The position numbers and the translations under genes are program-made. A stretch of 64,000 bases of DNA, from the NCBI GenBank assembly GCA_039821555.1, contig JBCBNX010000003.1:186001-250000 (forward strand). Direction: 5' to 3'. This document shows, piece by piece, positions 8,901 through 17,797 of this stretch. Every line of letters starts with the position of its first letter. Positions within the stretch are counted from its first letter, which is position 1. The stretch comes from Bacteroidota bacterium (GTDB lineage: Bacteria; Bacteroidota; Rhodothermia; Rhodothermales; Rubricoccaceae). Below the pieces are notes generated by a model. The model ran no database searches. It saw only the letters and a list, made by a program, of their open reading frames with translations, and was not told where the DNA came from.

Positions 8901-10770
8901 ACGTGCTCGCGCCGATGACGGTCACGCCTGCGGCTCCGTTGCCGGCGATCACGTTGCGCGCGCCCGGCGTGGCACCGCCGATGGTCACGCCCGTGGTGCC
9001 ATCCACGACCAGACCCCCACCGCTGTTCGGGAGGGCTGCCGTCCCAGCGGCGTTCGTCCCGATGTAGTTGCCTTCGATGACGGTGCCCGCCGAGGCCGCG
9101 CCGAGGATCTGAAAGGCTACCTGTGTATTGCCCGAGATCACGTTGCGCTGCGCGGGCTGCTCGCCGCCCACGCGGTGGTTCGGCGTCTGGTTGATCACAA
9201 CGCCGATGTCGTTGGGGACCACCATCGTCCCGCTCGCGTCCACGCCGATGTGGCACGCTTCCACCACATTGCCGCCCTGGCCGCCGAAGAACAGGCCCGC
9301 CGTGAAGCCGCCGATGGAGAGCCCCCGAACGACCGAGTTGCCGGCGCCGACCACGAGGCCGAGCGTCCCGCCGCCCCTGAGGCTGACGACCGGCGTGCCC
9401 GTGTAGCCTGGCTGGGTGGTAGCGTCCAGCACGATGGGCACGATGATCTCCTCGAACTGGGAGGCCACCGCGATGGTGTGCGGACCGGGGCCGTCGAGGT
9501 CGAACGTGATGGCATTGCGGGGGCCGGAGCGCCGGTTGGAGGTCGCGATGGCGGCGCGGAGCGTGCACTGGTTGCCGGGCTGCGACACGTCCACATCGCA
9601 GACATCGTCGTTCAGGTCGGCGTCGGCGTCGTCGCTGGCGTCGTTGACGGTGAGATCGTTCTCGGTGGGGACGAGGACCGCGCGGTAGGGCTCTAGTCGG
9701 CCCGCGTCTCCTTCTCGCGCGTTGCCCGCGATTACGGTTCCGTCGTCCGAAATCCTCACGAAGCTGCCGGGCCACAACGTCCGTCCCTGGAGGTCCATCC
9801 CGGCCTCCCGAAAGACCGTTTCGAGCTGCCGCCAGCCGTTCACGGCGTCCCAGATCACCTGGGTCGCGTCGAAGCTCGGCGGCCCGTTTTCGCGGACGCC
9901 TACGACGATGGACCCATCTGCGGAGAGGTCGCTCAGGGTGTAGCGAGGGTAGGTGTCCAGCGTCGGGTCGGAGTTGTCCAGCCAGGTGCCGAGTTCGATG
10001 ATGGTGCCGTCGATCGAGAGGAAGGCGAGGACATCGACGCCCGAAACACCAGACAGGCGCTCCGCTCGTCCGAGGAGGGCACGCCCGTCCGCGGAGATTC
10101 GCGTCAGCCCGTCGCCTCTCGTCCATCCTGGCACAGGGATCTGTTCCGGGACTGCTGAATCCCTCCAGACAACAGACACCGTGGCTTGAGTGGGCGCGTC
10201 GCTATCTCCCGCGATCACGCTCCCATCCCCGGAGACCCCGGTGGTAAACGCTACGTTGTCACCTGGAAGCGGCGACAGCAGCGTCAGGTCGCCCTCGACC
10301 CACTTCATCGCACGGACGTCGTCGGAGCCATCCCCGTCCGGGTCGATCCGGTAGCTGCCCGCCGCCACGCGTCCATCGTTGGATACCCCGCTTACCGAAA
10401 CAGAGAGCGCGCCCTCTGGCAGCGGAAGCGATGCGTAGGTCCCGTCGTTCCAGATGACGGCAAACGGGTTGAACAGCCCTGCCGAGCCCACGATGATGCT
10501 GCCGTCGCCAGAGAGGCCCCCTGGCGACACGTCTTGCTCCATGAACCGGTCGAGGTACGTGAGCGTGCCGCCTTCCCAACGCCACGTCTCTGCGGCCCCG
10601 GCCCCGCCCCCTCTCCCGCGCCCGATGACCACACGGCCGTCCCCGGAGATATCGAAGGCGAACTCCGGCGTTTGGGTGTTGTCGCTGAGGAGTTCGAAGG
10701 TCTGGGCACTGGTGGGACTGGCAGCGGCAGCCACCGCCAGCGCGGCGAGCAACAGAACGAAGCGTGGCAT
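5971..10770 (-). CDS. Giant secreted HAF / CSLREA / parallel beta-helix protein with T9SS tail (copy 1)
   Basis: This 1599-residue protein has a signal peptide (MPRFVLLLAALAVAAAASPTSAQ). Residues about 25-360 are built of HAF-type repeats (phrases like SGDGRVVIG, SGDGSIIVGSAG, SADGSIVVG). At about 370-430 there is a CSLREA-type domain with the cysteine pair C..CTLRAAI. A long right-handed beta-helix of NosD-like turns follows (about 440-1190), with many repeats of GNVI.GN, GGNVV and NRIGTDAAG. The end is a T9SS type A sorting domain. Beta-helix proteins of this kind often bind or cut polysaccharides, but I see no catalytic motif, so the role is open. It is a clear paralogue of the next gene upstream, with the same domain order, only about 130 bases away. 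Near the C-terminus it has an extra IVRTV caused by a 15-base duplication. Confidence 0.85.
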   Translation of the reverse strand: MPRFVLLLAALAVAAAASPTSAQTFELLSDNTQTPEFAFDISGDGRVVIGRGRGGGAGAAETWRWEGGTLTYLDRFMEQDVSPGGLSGDGSIIVGSAGLFNPFAVIWNDGTYASLPLPEGALSVSVSGVSNDGRVAAGSYRIDPDGDGSDDVRAMKWVEGDLTLLSPLPGDNVAFTTGVSGDGSVIAGDSDAPTQATVSVVWRDSAVPEQIPVPGWTRGDGLTRISADGRALLGRAERLSGVSGVDVLAFLSIDGTIIELGTWLDNSDPTLDTYPRYTLSDLSADGSIVVGVRENGPPSFDATQVIWDAVNGWRQLETVFREAGMDLQGRTLWPGSFVRISDDGTVIAGNAREGDAGRLEPYRAVLVPTENDLTVNDASDDADADLNDDVCDVDVSQPGNQCTLRAAIATSNRRSGPRNAITFDLDGPGPHTIAVASQFEEIIVPIVLDATTQPGYTGTPVVSLRGGGTLGLVVGAGNSVVRGLSIGGFTAGLFFGGQGGNVVEACHIGVDASGTMVVPNDIGVVINQTPNHRVGGEQPAQRNVISGNTQVAFQILGAASAGTVIEGNYIGTNAAGTAALPNSGGGLVVDGTTGVTIGGATPGARNVIAGNGAAGVTVIGASTSGLVISANTIGLNAAGTDALPNNGEGVRVLNAPSVRIGGATAGERNLISGNATHGVHVAGPESSGVAVAGNWIGLAANGTTAVPNGTDDTRQSGHHGVFVVNAPGVTIGGASAAPGAAPGNVIAGNAAHEVYVTAAPDQPATGVQILGSLLGTDASGSAAVVAGQEAVVVTGAVPGMQVGAAGAGNVVVAGTEGEGGSRGGVFLVDLGPGGAPDGATVAGNLVGLNAAGSAPLGQVGTGIAVTTDVDNGGVENVTIGGDVGGGAGNRVAGVLGIVVEFPRSSGAVVEGNTVGLLASGALARAEPDGIGLVILGANEVQVVDNTIGGQAIGLALASDDSAVLGNRIGTDPAGGEARPNTVGFVVYGRVEGGLAVGDRNQVGAAGAGNVISGNENGGLRLGGVLEVGPALTATAWARIRAKQGGDEAVARLGNQSPDENTIAFNRIGTDAGGTRALGNGRAPTAEEAFPGVWVRDGRANQLVGNVISGNGAGVLVSFDEETGGSPRETLIGGNVVGGSLNRTASIPNQYGGVILVASPDNRLAAVALEEGGEPVPNLIRGNGSRGVRVVTLEGETGNQIRGTSFFRNDGPSIELNDADNGYPAVAAPVPQVFWATSADEGGATLRLRTDAAGEVDVFASTRCPSGNAEGSILGFSEVAGGATSVTVPDLLPDTSPLVQFLAVTLTPPGPVATTSAFSDCVRIARPEDVVEAVVDDGETGMVVDDADIEVEITDNAAPRTRGRLASLNTEVDARAGGTLYVSRFGERIVPEPSPIDGSALAPDGSTVTPNAVSLNRHWTLRTEGLGGVTYTACLDTEGVNGIIVPGQLLVLHRPDAGTPWTPFPSSLDDTRLCATGLTAWGDLGIGADTLVNPVPNEPGPGEAPEALPTAFGVQVWPNPSMHIATVEIALPEAAKTRTDVYDVLGRRMAMLHEGPLAAGTHALALDAARLPAGTYIVRTVIVRTVTPMATLTRRFTVVR
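6017..6046. repeat. In-frame 15-bp tandem duplication in the sorting tail
   Basis: ACCGTGCGCACGATG is present twice without interruption. It adds five residues (a second IVRTV) to the sorting domain of the protein encoded at 5971-10770. The homologous tails at 3637, 10897 and 15685 have one copy. Confidence 0.85.
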
Positions 10771-10896
10771 GGTCAGGACCGTGTAATGGCAATGATGGGC
10801 TACGATCTCATCGCGCTGCTCTGATGGACGATGGGGGCCGTGGCGGGAGAGCGGGACACCCTCTCGTGCGCAGGCTGGGGGCCCAAACGGTTCAGG

Positions 10897-13800
10897 TTAG
10901 CGCACGACGGTGAGCCGCCGCGTGAGCGAAGCGGTAGGTGTGGCAGCCCGCACCACGTAGACGCCCGCAGGCAGCCGTGCCGCGTCGAGCCGGAGTGCGT
11001 GCGTGCCCGCCGCGAGCGGCCCGTCGTGGAGCGTCACCACGCGGCGGCCGAGCAGGTCGACCACCTCCGCACGGACCTCCGCAGCCTGGGGCAGCGCCAC
11101 CTCGATGGTGGTGCGACCGGCTGAGGGGTTCGGGTAGGCGCCGAGCGCGAACGCGTCGGGCAGCGTCTGTGTCAGGCGGTCCTCGTTCGACACGGGGTTG
11201 ATGAGCGTGTCTGCTCCGACGCCGAGGTCGCCCCAGGCGGTGAAGCCCTCGGCGCACAGCCGCGTCCCCTCCAGCGTCGTGGGGAACGGCGTCCAGGGGG
11301 TGCGGGCGTCTGGCCGTTGCACGACCACGAGTTGCGTCGGGTCCGTCACGCCGCGGAGGCCGGTCACGTTGAGGCACGCGTTGTAGGTGATGCGCTCCAG
11401 GCCGTCGGCTACGAGCGTCCAGTGGCGGTTGGTGCTCACGCCCGACGGCGTCACGGTCATGCCCGATGGCGATACGGCGCTGCCTTCGACGGGGCTGAGC
11501 GGTGGCAGAACGCCCTCGCCATAGGCCGACACGTAGAGCGTCCCGCCATCGGCCTGGGCACCGTCGATCTTTGCGCTCTCGGTTGTCCCATCGCTGTCTG
11601 TGACGGTCAAGCTCTGGGCCACCAGGCTGCTCGTGTTCGAGGTCACGTCCAGTTGCAAGCCGTCGTCGTCGAACACAGGCCCCGTCTCGCCGGGGGCGAT
11701 GGGCACCTCAGCGGTGTTGTCGGCAAGCGCTACGCGTGTGCAGCGGCTGAGCGCGCTCGTCGTCCCCGTGGCTCCGGCTTCCGTGACGTTGAGAGCGAGA
11801 TACCACTCGAAGAGCGAGACGTCGTCGGGCAGGGCCTCCAGCGGCACCGTCACGGCCCCCGCGCTCACGGGCAGCGTTGAGATGACGGAGCCCTCAGCCT
11901 CGCCGTTGGAGCACCGCGTCGAGAGGAACACGTCGGCCTCGCCGCTCGCGCCCACGGCGGCGCGGATCGTCACGCCCGCGTCGGACGGGTTGCGGAACGC
12001 GGTGTAGATCGTCGGCGGCTGCGGGGCGACGGCTGGGTATTCGAGTTCGCCGTTGAGCAGCTCGATCGACGGGCCTTGGTTGCGGAGGAAGGCCGTTGCG
12101 CGCACCTGGTTGCCGCGCTCGCTCTCGAACGGGCGGATGAGCACGCCGCGCCCGCCGTTGAACGCGACGACGTTGCCGACCGCCTGGCCGCCATCGGCGA
12201 GCGGGGCCGCGACGAGGCGGTTGCTCGCGGAGCCGAGGGCGGCCACGCCTGCAAACTGGTTTGGGATTGCCGTGGCAAAGTCGGAGCCGACGCCAATGCC
12301 CGACCCCGCGATGGTGACGGCGCGCGGGTTGCCGACAGGCTCCTCGTCTTCGACGTACCCGAGGATCAACACGCCGATGCCGTTGCCAGAAACGACGTTG
12401 GCGAGCAGGCGCGCGTCGCGGCCGTCGCGCACCCAGATGCCCGGGAACGCTTCTTCTTCGTTGCCGCTGCGGCCGTTGCCCAACTCGCTACGGCCGGACT
12501 GGTCTACGCCCACGCGGTTGTAGGCGACGACGACGCCGTCGGGGTTCGCGCTGCCCGCGAAGCGGTGTGCCGACGCGTCGAAGGTATCGGTAAACAGGGC
12601 GTCACGCACGGGCGCGGTCGCGGCAAGCCGTTGGGCCGCAGGACGCAAGTCAGGAGCACCGTGAAGCGCGGCGCCAGGCTGCCGGAGCCCACCGTCCTGG
12701 CCAATGGCGAGGCCTACTCCGCCGATCCAAACGCCGCCACGCTCGTTGCCGGAGAGTACGTTGCCCGCTCCCTCGGCCCCAATCACCACGCCGTTGCCTA
12801 CCTCCGGCCCGTCGGGGACCTCGCCGGGGACGTAGACCCCGACCGTGTTAGGCCGCGCCTGGGTCCCCGCCGGGTTGGTCCCGATGCGGTTGCCGAACAC
12901 GCCGACCTCATCGGCCTCCGCGAGCAGACCGAAGACGTAGCCCCCGACCGTGTTGCTGACGACCTGCGTGCCGTTGGCGCCCGACACCCAGATGCCCGCG
13001 ACCGGGCGCTCGGAGAGGGCGAGTTGCCCGTTGGCCCGCAGCCCGGCGACGTTGCTAGCGATGACGGTGCCGCTGGAGCCCGGTCCGAACACGCCGATCG
13101 CGAAGCCCGGCCCGGCGACGCGGTTGCCAGCCGCAGCGTCGTCCCCGCCCACCACGACGCGCTCGACGCCGCCGTCGTTCTGCTCCGTGAGCACCCCAAT
13201 GCCCGTCGCGAGGTTGCCGAGCACCGTGTTGCCGGTGGCGTCGAGGCCGACAGTGTTCGCAGCAACCGTCCCGCCGTCGGGGGCCCCCGCCGCCCCGAGG
13301 TCGATGAGCCAGACGCCGCTCTTCTGCCCACCGTCGCCCTCGCGACCGGCCACGATGACGTTGCCCGCCCCGGCGCGGCCGATCTGCGCATCGGGGGCGG
13401 ACGCCGCCACGTAGACCGCGACTTCGCCGCCGACGAGTGCGGTGCTGCCCGCTCGGTCGGTGCCGACGAGGTTGCCGAGCACCTGCGCGCCGCTCGCGGG
13501 GGCGTCGGGCGTGCCGGTGACATAGACACCGTGCGCAGCGCTCGCGGCGATCACGTTGCCGGGAGCGGCCCCCGGGCTGCCCGTCTCGCCACCGACGACG
13601 GCGTTGGGGACGGAGATGAGGGCGACGCCGTGGTGGCCGTCGCGCGCCGTAGCGTCGGTGCCGTTGGGGAGCGCCATCGAGCCGTCCGCGCCGACGCCGA
13701 TCCAGTTGCCGAGCACCTGCACCCCGTCGGCCTCGGCGCCGACCACATAGACGCCATGCGTGGCGTTGCCGCCGATGAGGTTACGCGCCGCCTCGTCAGA

Positions 13801-15564
13801 GCCGCCGACCCGCACGCCCGGTGCACGCTCGATACGGACGCCTTCGGCTTCGTTGGGCACAGCCGCGGTCCCCGCCGCATTCATGCCGATGCGGTTGCCC
13901 GCGAGGACGATGCCGGTGGACGCCGGGCCGGTCACGAGGATGCCAGGCCCGGCGTTGCCCGCGATCACGTTGCCCTGCCCTGCCTCGTCGCCGCCGACGG
14001 TGTGGTTGGGCGAGCCATCCACGACGATGCCGAGGCCGTTGGCGAGCGCCGTCGCCCCGTCCGCGCCGACACCGACGTAGCTCCCCTCGACGCGGCTGCC
14101 GCCTGCGCCCGTGAGCCGGATGCCTGCCCCGCCGAAGCCGCCTACGGCGAGGCCCAGGACGGCGCTTTCGGCTTGATCAAGGACGAGACCATCGCCTGAG
14201 ACGCCGGTGCCACGCACGACCACGAGCGGTCGGTCGGTGTAGCCGGGCTGCGTGGTGCCGTCGAAGATGGTCGGCGCGGTGAGCGAAGGGAGCGCCGAGC
14301 GGACGGTGATCGTGTGCGGGCTGTTGCCCTCGATCTCGAACAGGATTTCGTCGGGGCCGGTGCGGGCGTTGGCGGTCTGGATGGCCGCCCGCAGCGTGCA
14401 CTGGACGCCCGCCATCGCGCTCACGTCGCACTCGTCGTCGTTCGGCGACGGGTCGGCCTGGTCGCCGTTGGTGGTGACGCGGATGCGCGTGTCGGTGACG
14501 CCGTAGCGGTAGGATAAGTTGACGCCCGTGTCGCGATTGCGGGCGGTCCCCACGACGACCTGGCCGTCCTGCGACAGGTACGCATCCCCAAAGCTGAACG
14601 AACTCGTAGATGCTCCCGTCTCCTCGATGAGGGCGTCGATGAAGCGCCAGCCGTTCTGGGCGTCCCAGAGGCACGGGGCCGCGCTCCCGCCGCCGCAGCG
14701 GGCGAGCACCACGGTGCCGTCGGCGGAAAGCGCATAGGGCTCCCACTGACCGCCCGGAGCGGAGGCGTCGTAGCCGGGGTAGGTGGGCAGTTGGGTGACC
14801 GTCGAGCCGGACCAGAGCCACACCTCCTCGGCGAGGCTGCTGGACCCGGCGATGGAGCGGTTGTTGAAGCCGAGCACCACGGTGCCGTCGGCGGAGACTG
14901 CGACGGCCTGGGCGTTGAAGGGTTCGCGCCCGTCGATCTTCGCCAAGGGCGGCTCGGAGGGGGTGCCGACGTCCCACCGCATCGCCACCGTGTTGACCCC
15001 GGGAGCGCGTCGGAAGCCTGCCCGAACCCTACCGTCGAGGCTGGTCGCGAAGACGGCCGAGCGATCCGCGCGGTTGTGCCCGTCGGGCATCGCCAAGACC
15101 GTGATCACGCCCGTCTCGAGGCTGAGCACCGCCGCCTGCGGAGGCCGGTTCGTGGTGCCTGCCACCTCGCGCTCGTAGGACCCTGCGACGAGGCTCCCGT
15201 CGGTGGAAATGGTTTCGACGCGGAAATCGTCTACGCCCGGCGGGCTAATGACCGTGAACCCGTTGCCGATCAGCGTACCCACGACATCCGGCGTCCGCGA
15301 GAAGTCCGTCCCGACGATGATCGCTCCGCCGCCGGAGATGGCCTGCGGTGAGAACGTGATCGAGTCGGGAATGCCGACGAGCGCCGACACCGTCCCGGCT
15401 TCCCAACGCGATGGGTCGAGCGACGCACTGCCATCCCGCGCCCGCCCGATCAGCGTCGAGGCGGTGCTGTTGATGTCGGTGACCGTGAAGTTGTCGATCT
15501 GGATGTATTGGGCGTCGGCGGGGAGTGCGGCGAGCAGAGCGAGGGCCAGGAGAAGGAGACGCAT
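10897..15564 (-). CDS. Giant secreted HAF / CSLREA / parallel beta-helix protein with T9SS tail (copy 2)
   Basis: I start this at the ATG at 15564 (1555 residues), because it opens directly into a signal peptide (MRLLLLALALLAALPADAQ). A GTG 30 bases upstream would add ten residues before it. The layout matches copy 1: HAF-like repeats (SADGTVVLGF, SADGTVVLAR) to about residue 370; a CSLREA-type region with DDECDV and QCTLRAAI at about 380-430; a long beta-helix with GNVIAGN, GNRIGMNAAGT and GNWIGVGADG turns; a beta-rich region; and a T9SS type A tail (YPNPS, DLLGRRVVTL, LPAGVYVVRA). Probably surface-exposed. No catalytic residues are recognised. It and the gene at 5971 most likely arose by tandem duplication. 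Confidence 0.85.
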   Translation of the reverse strand: MRLLLLALALLAALPADAQYIQIDNFTVTDINSTASTLIGRARDGSASLDPSRWEAGTVSALVGIPDSITFSPQAISGGGAIIVGTDFSRTPDVVGTLIGNGFTVISPPGVDDFRVETISTDGSLVAGSYEREVAGTTNRPPQAAVLSLETGVITVLAMPDGHNRADRSAVFATSLDGRVRAGFRRAPGVNTVAMRWDVGTPSEPPLAKIDGREPFNAQAVAVSADGTVVLGFNNRSIAGSSSLAEEVWLWSGSTVTQLPTYPGYDASAPGGQWEPYALSADGTVVLARCGGGSAAPCLWDAQNGWRFIDALIEETGASTSSFSFGDAYLSQDGQVVVGTARNRDTGVNLSYRYGVTDTRIRVTTNGDQADPSPNDDECDVSAMAGVQCTLRAAIQTANARTGPDEILFEIEGNSPHTITVRSALPSLTAPTIFDGTTQPGYTDRPLVVVRGTGVSGDGLVLDQAESAVLGLAVGGFGGAGIRLTGAGGSRVEGSYVGVGADGATALANGLGIVVDGSPNHTVGGDEAGQGNVIAGNAGPGILVTGPASTGIVLAGNRIGMNAAGTAAVPNEAEGVRIERAPGVRVGGSDEAARNLIGGNATHGVYVVGAEADGVQVLGNWIGVGADGSMALPNGTDATARDGHHGVALISVPNAVVGGETGSPGAAPGNVIAASAAHGVYVTGTPDAPASGAQVLGNLVGTDRAGSTALVGGEVAVYVAASAPDAQIGRAGAGNVIVAGREGDGGQKSGVWLIDLGAAGAPDGGTVAANTVGLDATGNTVLGNLATGIGVLTEQNDGGVERVVVGGDDAAAGNRVAGPGFAIGVFGPGSSGTVIASNVAGLRANGQLALSERPVAGIWVSGANGTQVVSNTVGGYVFGLLAEADEVGVFGNRIGTNPAGTQARPNTVGVYVPGEVPDGPEVGNGVVIGAEGAGNVLSGNERGGVWIGGVGLAIGQDGGLRQPGAALHGAPDLRPAAQRLAATAPVRDALFTDTFDASAHRFAGSANPDGVVVAYNRVGVDQSGRSELGNGRSGNEEEAFPGIWVRDGRDARLLANVVSGNGIGVLILGYVEDEEPVGNPRAVTIAGSGIGVGSDFATAIPNQFAGVAALGSASNRLVAAPLADGGQAVGNVVAFNGGRGVLIRPFESERGNQVRATAFLRNQGPSIELLNGELEYPAVAPQPPTIYTAFRNPSDAGVTIRAAVGASGEADVFLSTRCSNGEAEGSVISTLPVSAGAVTVPLEALPDDVSLFEWYLALNVTEAGATGTTSALSRCTRVALADNTAEVPIAPGETGPVFDDDGLQLDVTSNTSSLVAQSLTVTDSDGTTESAKIDGAQADGGTLYVSAYGEGVLPPLSPVEGSAVSPSGMTVTPSGVSTNRHWTLVADGLERITYNACLNVTGLRGVTDPTQLVVVQRPDARTPWTPFPTTLEGTRLCAEGFTAWGDLGVGADTLINPVSNEDRLTQTLPDAFALGAYPNPSAGRTTIEVALPQAAEVRAEVVDLLGRRVVTLHDGPLAAGTHALRLDAARLPAGVYVVRAATPTASLTRRLTVVR

Positions 15565-15684
15565 GGACGAGGAAACCAGGGGATACAGGAGCACGGTGCC
15601 TGTAGTGAATCACGCAAAGCGGGGAACGATCTCATCATCGCCGCTCGCTTTTTTTCGTCGCGTCTGGTTGGTGCCCGCGTAGCG

Positions 15685-17589
15685 TCAACGCACGACGGTG
15701 ACCCTCCGCGTGAGCGTGACGTTGGTCGTCGCAGCACGGACGACGTAGACGCCAGCCGGAAGCCGAGCGCCGTCGAACGCCAGCGCGTGCGTCCCCGCGT
15801 CGAGTAGGCCATCGTGCAGCGTCGCCACGCGGCGGCCGAGCAGGTCGAACACCTCGGCGCACACGTCGGCGGCCTCGGACAGCGTCACCGCTACGGTGGC
15901 GGAGGCAGACGTCGGGTTCGGGTACGCCGACAACGTGGCAGTCTGCGGCGCGCCTACATCTTCGGCGTTCGTACCCCGCAGCACCTCCTCCACCGCGGCT
16001 AACGCGTCGACCTTGCCGTAGCCCCACTGCGGGTTCGGGACGGTCCCTGTGAAGGCGTCGGCGCGGGCCGTCTGCTCCAGAATCGCGCGCACCTCCGCGG
16101 CGTCGAGCGTCGGGTCGGCCTCGAGCATCAGCGCGACGATGCCGGTGAGCACGGGCGCGGCACCGCTCACGGCCCCGAGGATGCCGTAGGGGTCCAGGCC
16201 ATCGTCCACGACGTTGAAGCGGAACGTGTTGAAATAGGACCGAGCCCCGAACGCCGCGATGTTGGAGTTGCCGGGGACGCTCACGGAGATCCCGCGCCGC
16301 CCGTCGTAGGTCGGGCCGACCCCGCTGCCGGTCCAGAGCGCGCCCGGCCCCACGTCGTTGCCGGGGTAGCTGCGCGCGATGCCGTCCACGTCGGTCCAGG
16401 TGTCGCGGAGGACATACGAGTTGAGGCCGAGGTTCTGCTGCGCCGACGCCCAGTCCCAGACGGTGTAGCCCGACGTGACGAACGACGCGAATCGGTTCGG
16501 CGGGGCCCCGATGATGTTCGAGGGATTGAGCGACGCCTGGAAGCCACCGTCGCCCACGCTCGTGCCGGTGAGGCGCACCGTGTAGGTGCCCGTCGTGGCG
16601 CTGTTGAAGTCGATGAGCAGCTCGCGGCGGCCGCTCGTCGCGCCCCAGAAATCCGTGCCCACGCCGTTGTGGAAGAGCGTGAAGCCGGGGCCGCTCGCGC
16701 TAGCACGCGCGCCGTTGCCGGGCGGCACATACGGCCCGTTCACCGTCCCGTCCGGCGCGACGACCTCGACGGCAAGCCGGTCGCTGCCGGCGTACCACAG
16801 GTCGAGCCGTAGGAACGTGCTCGCCTTCTCGATTTCCAGATCGACGGTCTGCGCAGCGTTAACGGTACCAGCGGCATGGTTGTCGACGCCGCCGTCGTCG
16901 CTCGACCCGGTGATGAACACGCGGCCGGGGAAGCCGGGCCCAAACCGCGCGTCGATGTCGCGGGCGCGGGCACTCGTGCCGTCCATCGGCCCCCCGCTCG
17001 ACCCGAAGTTGGCGAGCACCACGAGCGGCTTGCCCTCGGCCTCGGCGAGCCCGATCACGTAGTCGAGCGCGACGGGGAGCAGGTCGGGACGGTAGAACGG
17101 CGCCTCGGCTGGCTCGGAGCCGTGCGCGGGCGCGCCCTCGCTAGTGAACTTGACGATGACGAACTCGACGTCGGGAGCCATGCCAGCGTAGCGCCCGTCG
17201 GAGGCGGCCCCGTTGCCCCCGGCGATCCCGGCTGTCGCCACCCCGTGCCCGACGGCATCGCGGTGCCCGAGCGGTGTCCCGGCAGAGAGTGCGGCGTCGA
17301 TCTCGGCGCGGGTGTAGACCGTCCCGAAGCTGGTCGGGTTGTCCGCGTCCCCCGCCCCCGCGTCGTCGATGAGGTCGTAGATCGCGAGGAGGCGCGTGGT
17401 GCCGTCGGCGTTGCGGAAGTCGCGGTGCGTCGGGTCGATGCCCCGGTCGAAGACGGCGACGAGGACGCCCTCGCCGGTGAGGCCGTATTGCTCGCGCACG
17501 TCCTGCACCCGGGTCTCGGCGCGGACGCGCTCGTCGGCGTGGACGCGCGGTGCGAGGAGGAGCAGAAGCGCGGCGAGGAGGTAACGCAT
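15685..17589 (-). CDS. Secreted subtilisin-family (S8) serine peptidase with T9SS tail
   Basis: The 634-residue protein has a signal peptide (MRYLLAALLLLLAPRVHA). The subtilase triad is readable but divergent: Asp48 in VAVFDRGID (usually DTGID); His115 in GHGVATAGIAGG (usually HGTHVAG); Ser475 in AVSGAAPVLTG (usually GTSMAAP.V.G). The oxyanion asparagine is likely in LANFGSSGG. A jelly-roll-like insert lies between His and Ser (about 255-400). The last 80 residues form the T9SS sorting domain shared with the neighbouring genes. Unlike most secreted subtilases it has little room for an inhibitor-type propeptide between the signal and the Asp motif. It probably degrades protein outside the cell. 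It is the fourth of a row of T9SS cargo genes on this strand. Confidence 0.87.
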   Translation of the reverse strand: MRYLLAALLLLLAPRVHADERVRAETRVQDVREQYGLTGEGVLVAVFDRGIDPTHRDFRNADGTTRLLAIYDLIDDAGAGDADNPTSFGTVYTRAEIDAALSAGTPLGHRDAVGHGVATAGIAGGNGAASDGRYAGMAPDVEFVIVKFTSEGAPAHGSEPAEAPFYRPDLLPVALDYVIGLAEAEGKPLVVLANFGSSGGPMDGTSARARDIDARFGPGFPGRVFITGSSDDGGVDNHAAGTVNAAQTVDLEIEKASTFLRLDLWYAGSDRLAVEVVAPDGTVNGPYVPPGNGARASASGPGFTLFHNGVGTDFWGATSGRRELLIDFNSATTGTYTVRLTGTSVGDGGFQASLNPSNIIGAPPNRFASFVTSGYTVWDWASAQQNLGLNSYVLRDTWTDVDGIARSYPGNDVGPGALWTGSGVGPTYDGRRGISVSVPGNSNIAAFGARSYFNTFRFNVVDDGLDPYGILGAVSGAAPVLTGIVALMLEADPTLDAAEVRAILEQTARADAFTGTVPNPQWGYGKVDALAAVEEVLRGTNAEDVGAPQTATLSAYPNPTSASATVAVTLSEAADVCAEVFDLLGRRVATLHDGLLDAGTHALAFDGARLPAGVYVVRAATTNVTLTRRVTVVR

Positions 17590-17685
17590 GACAGTCGGGG
17601 GCAGGTGAGAGCGGGCGGTCTACTCTCAGCTACGGCCTCTGCGTGCGGATCTCATCACTGCGCCCACGCCGACCGGACGCCGCCC

Positions 17686-17731
17686 TCATGACCAGCAACC
17701 CTCATGACCAGCAACCCTCATGACCAGCAAC
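17686..17731. repeat. Three near-tandem 15-bp units
   Basis: CTCATGACCAGCAAC occurs at 17686, 17701 and 17717, with one extra base before the third copy. It lies between the terminator of the modular T9SS protein and the start of the subtilase gene. Confidence 0.85.
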
Positions 17732-17743
17732 CCTAGAACAACA

Positions 17744-17771
17744 GGCGCCCCCCTGCGAACAGGGAGGCGCC
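17744..17771 (-). terminator. Hairpin terminator of the modular T9SS protein gene
   Basis: GGCGCC and CCCT pair with AGGG and GGCGCC across one C-A mismatch, around a GCGAAC loop. On the minus strand TGTTGTTCTAG follows. It lies 26 bases after the stop at 17798. Confidence 0.65.
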
Positions 17772-17797
17772 GTGGCGTTGCTCTTCGCCGGACGCGT

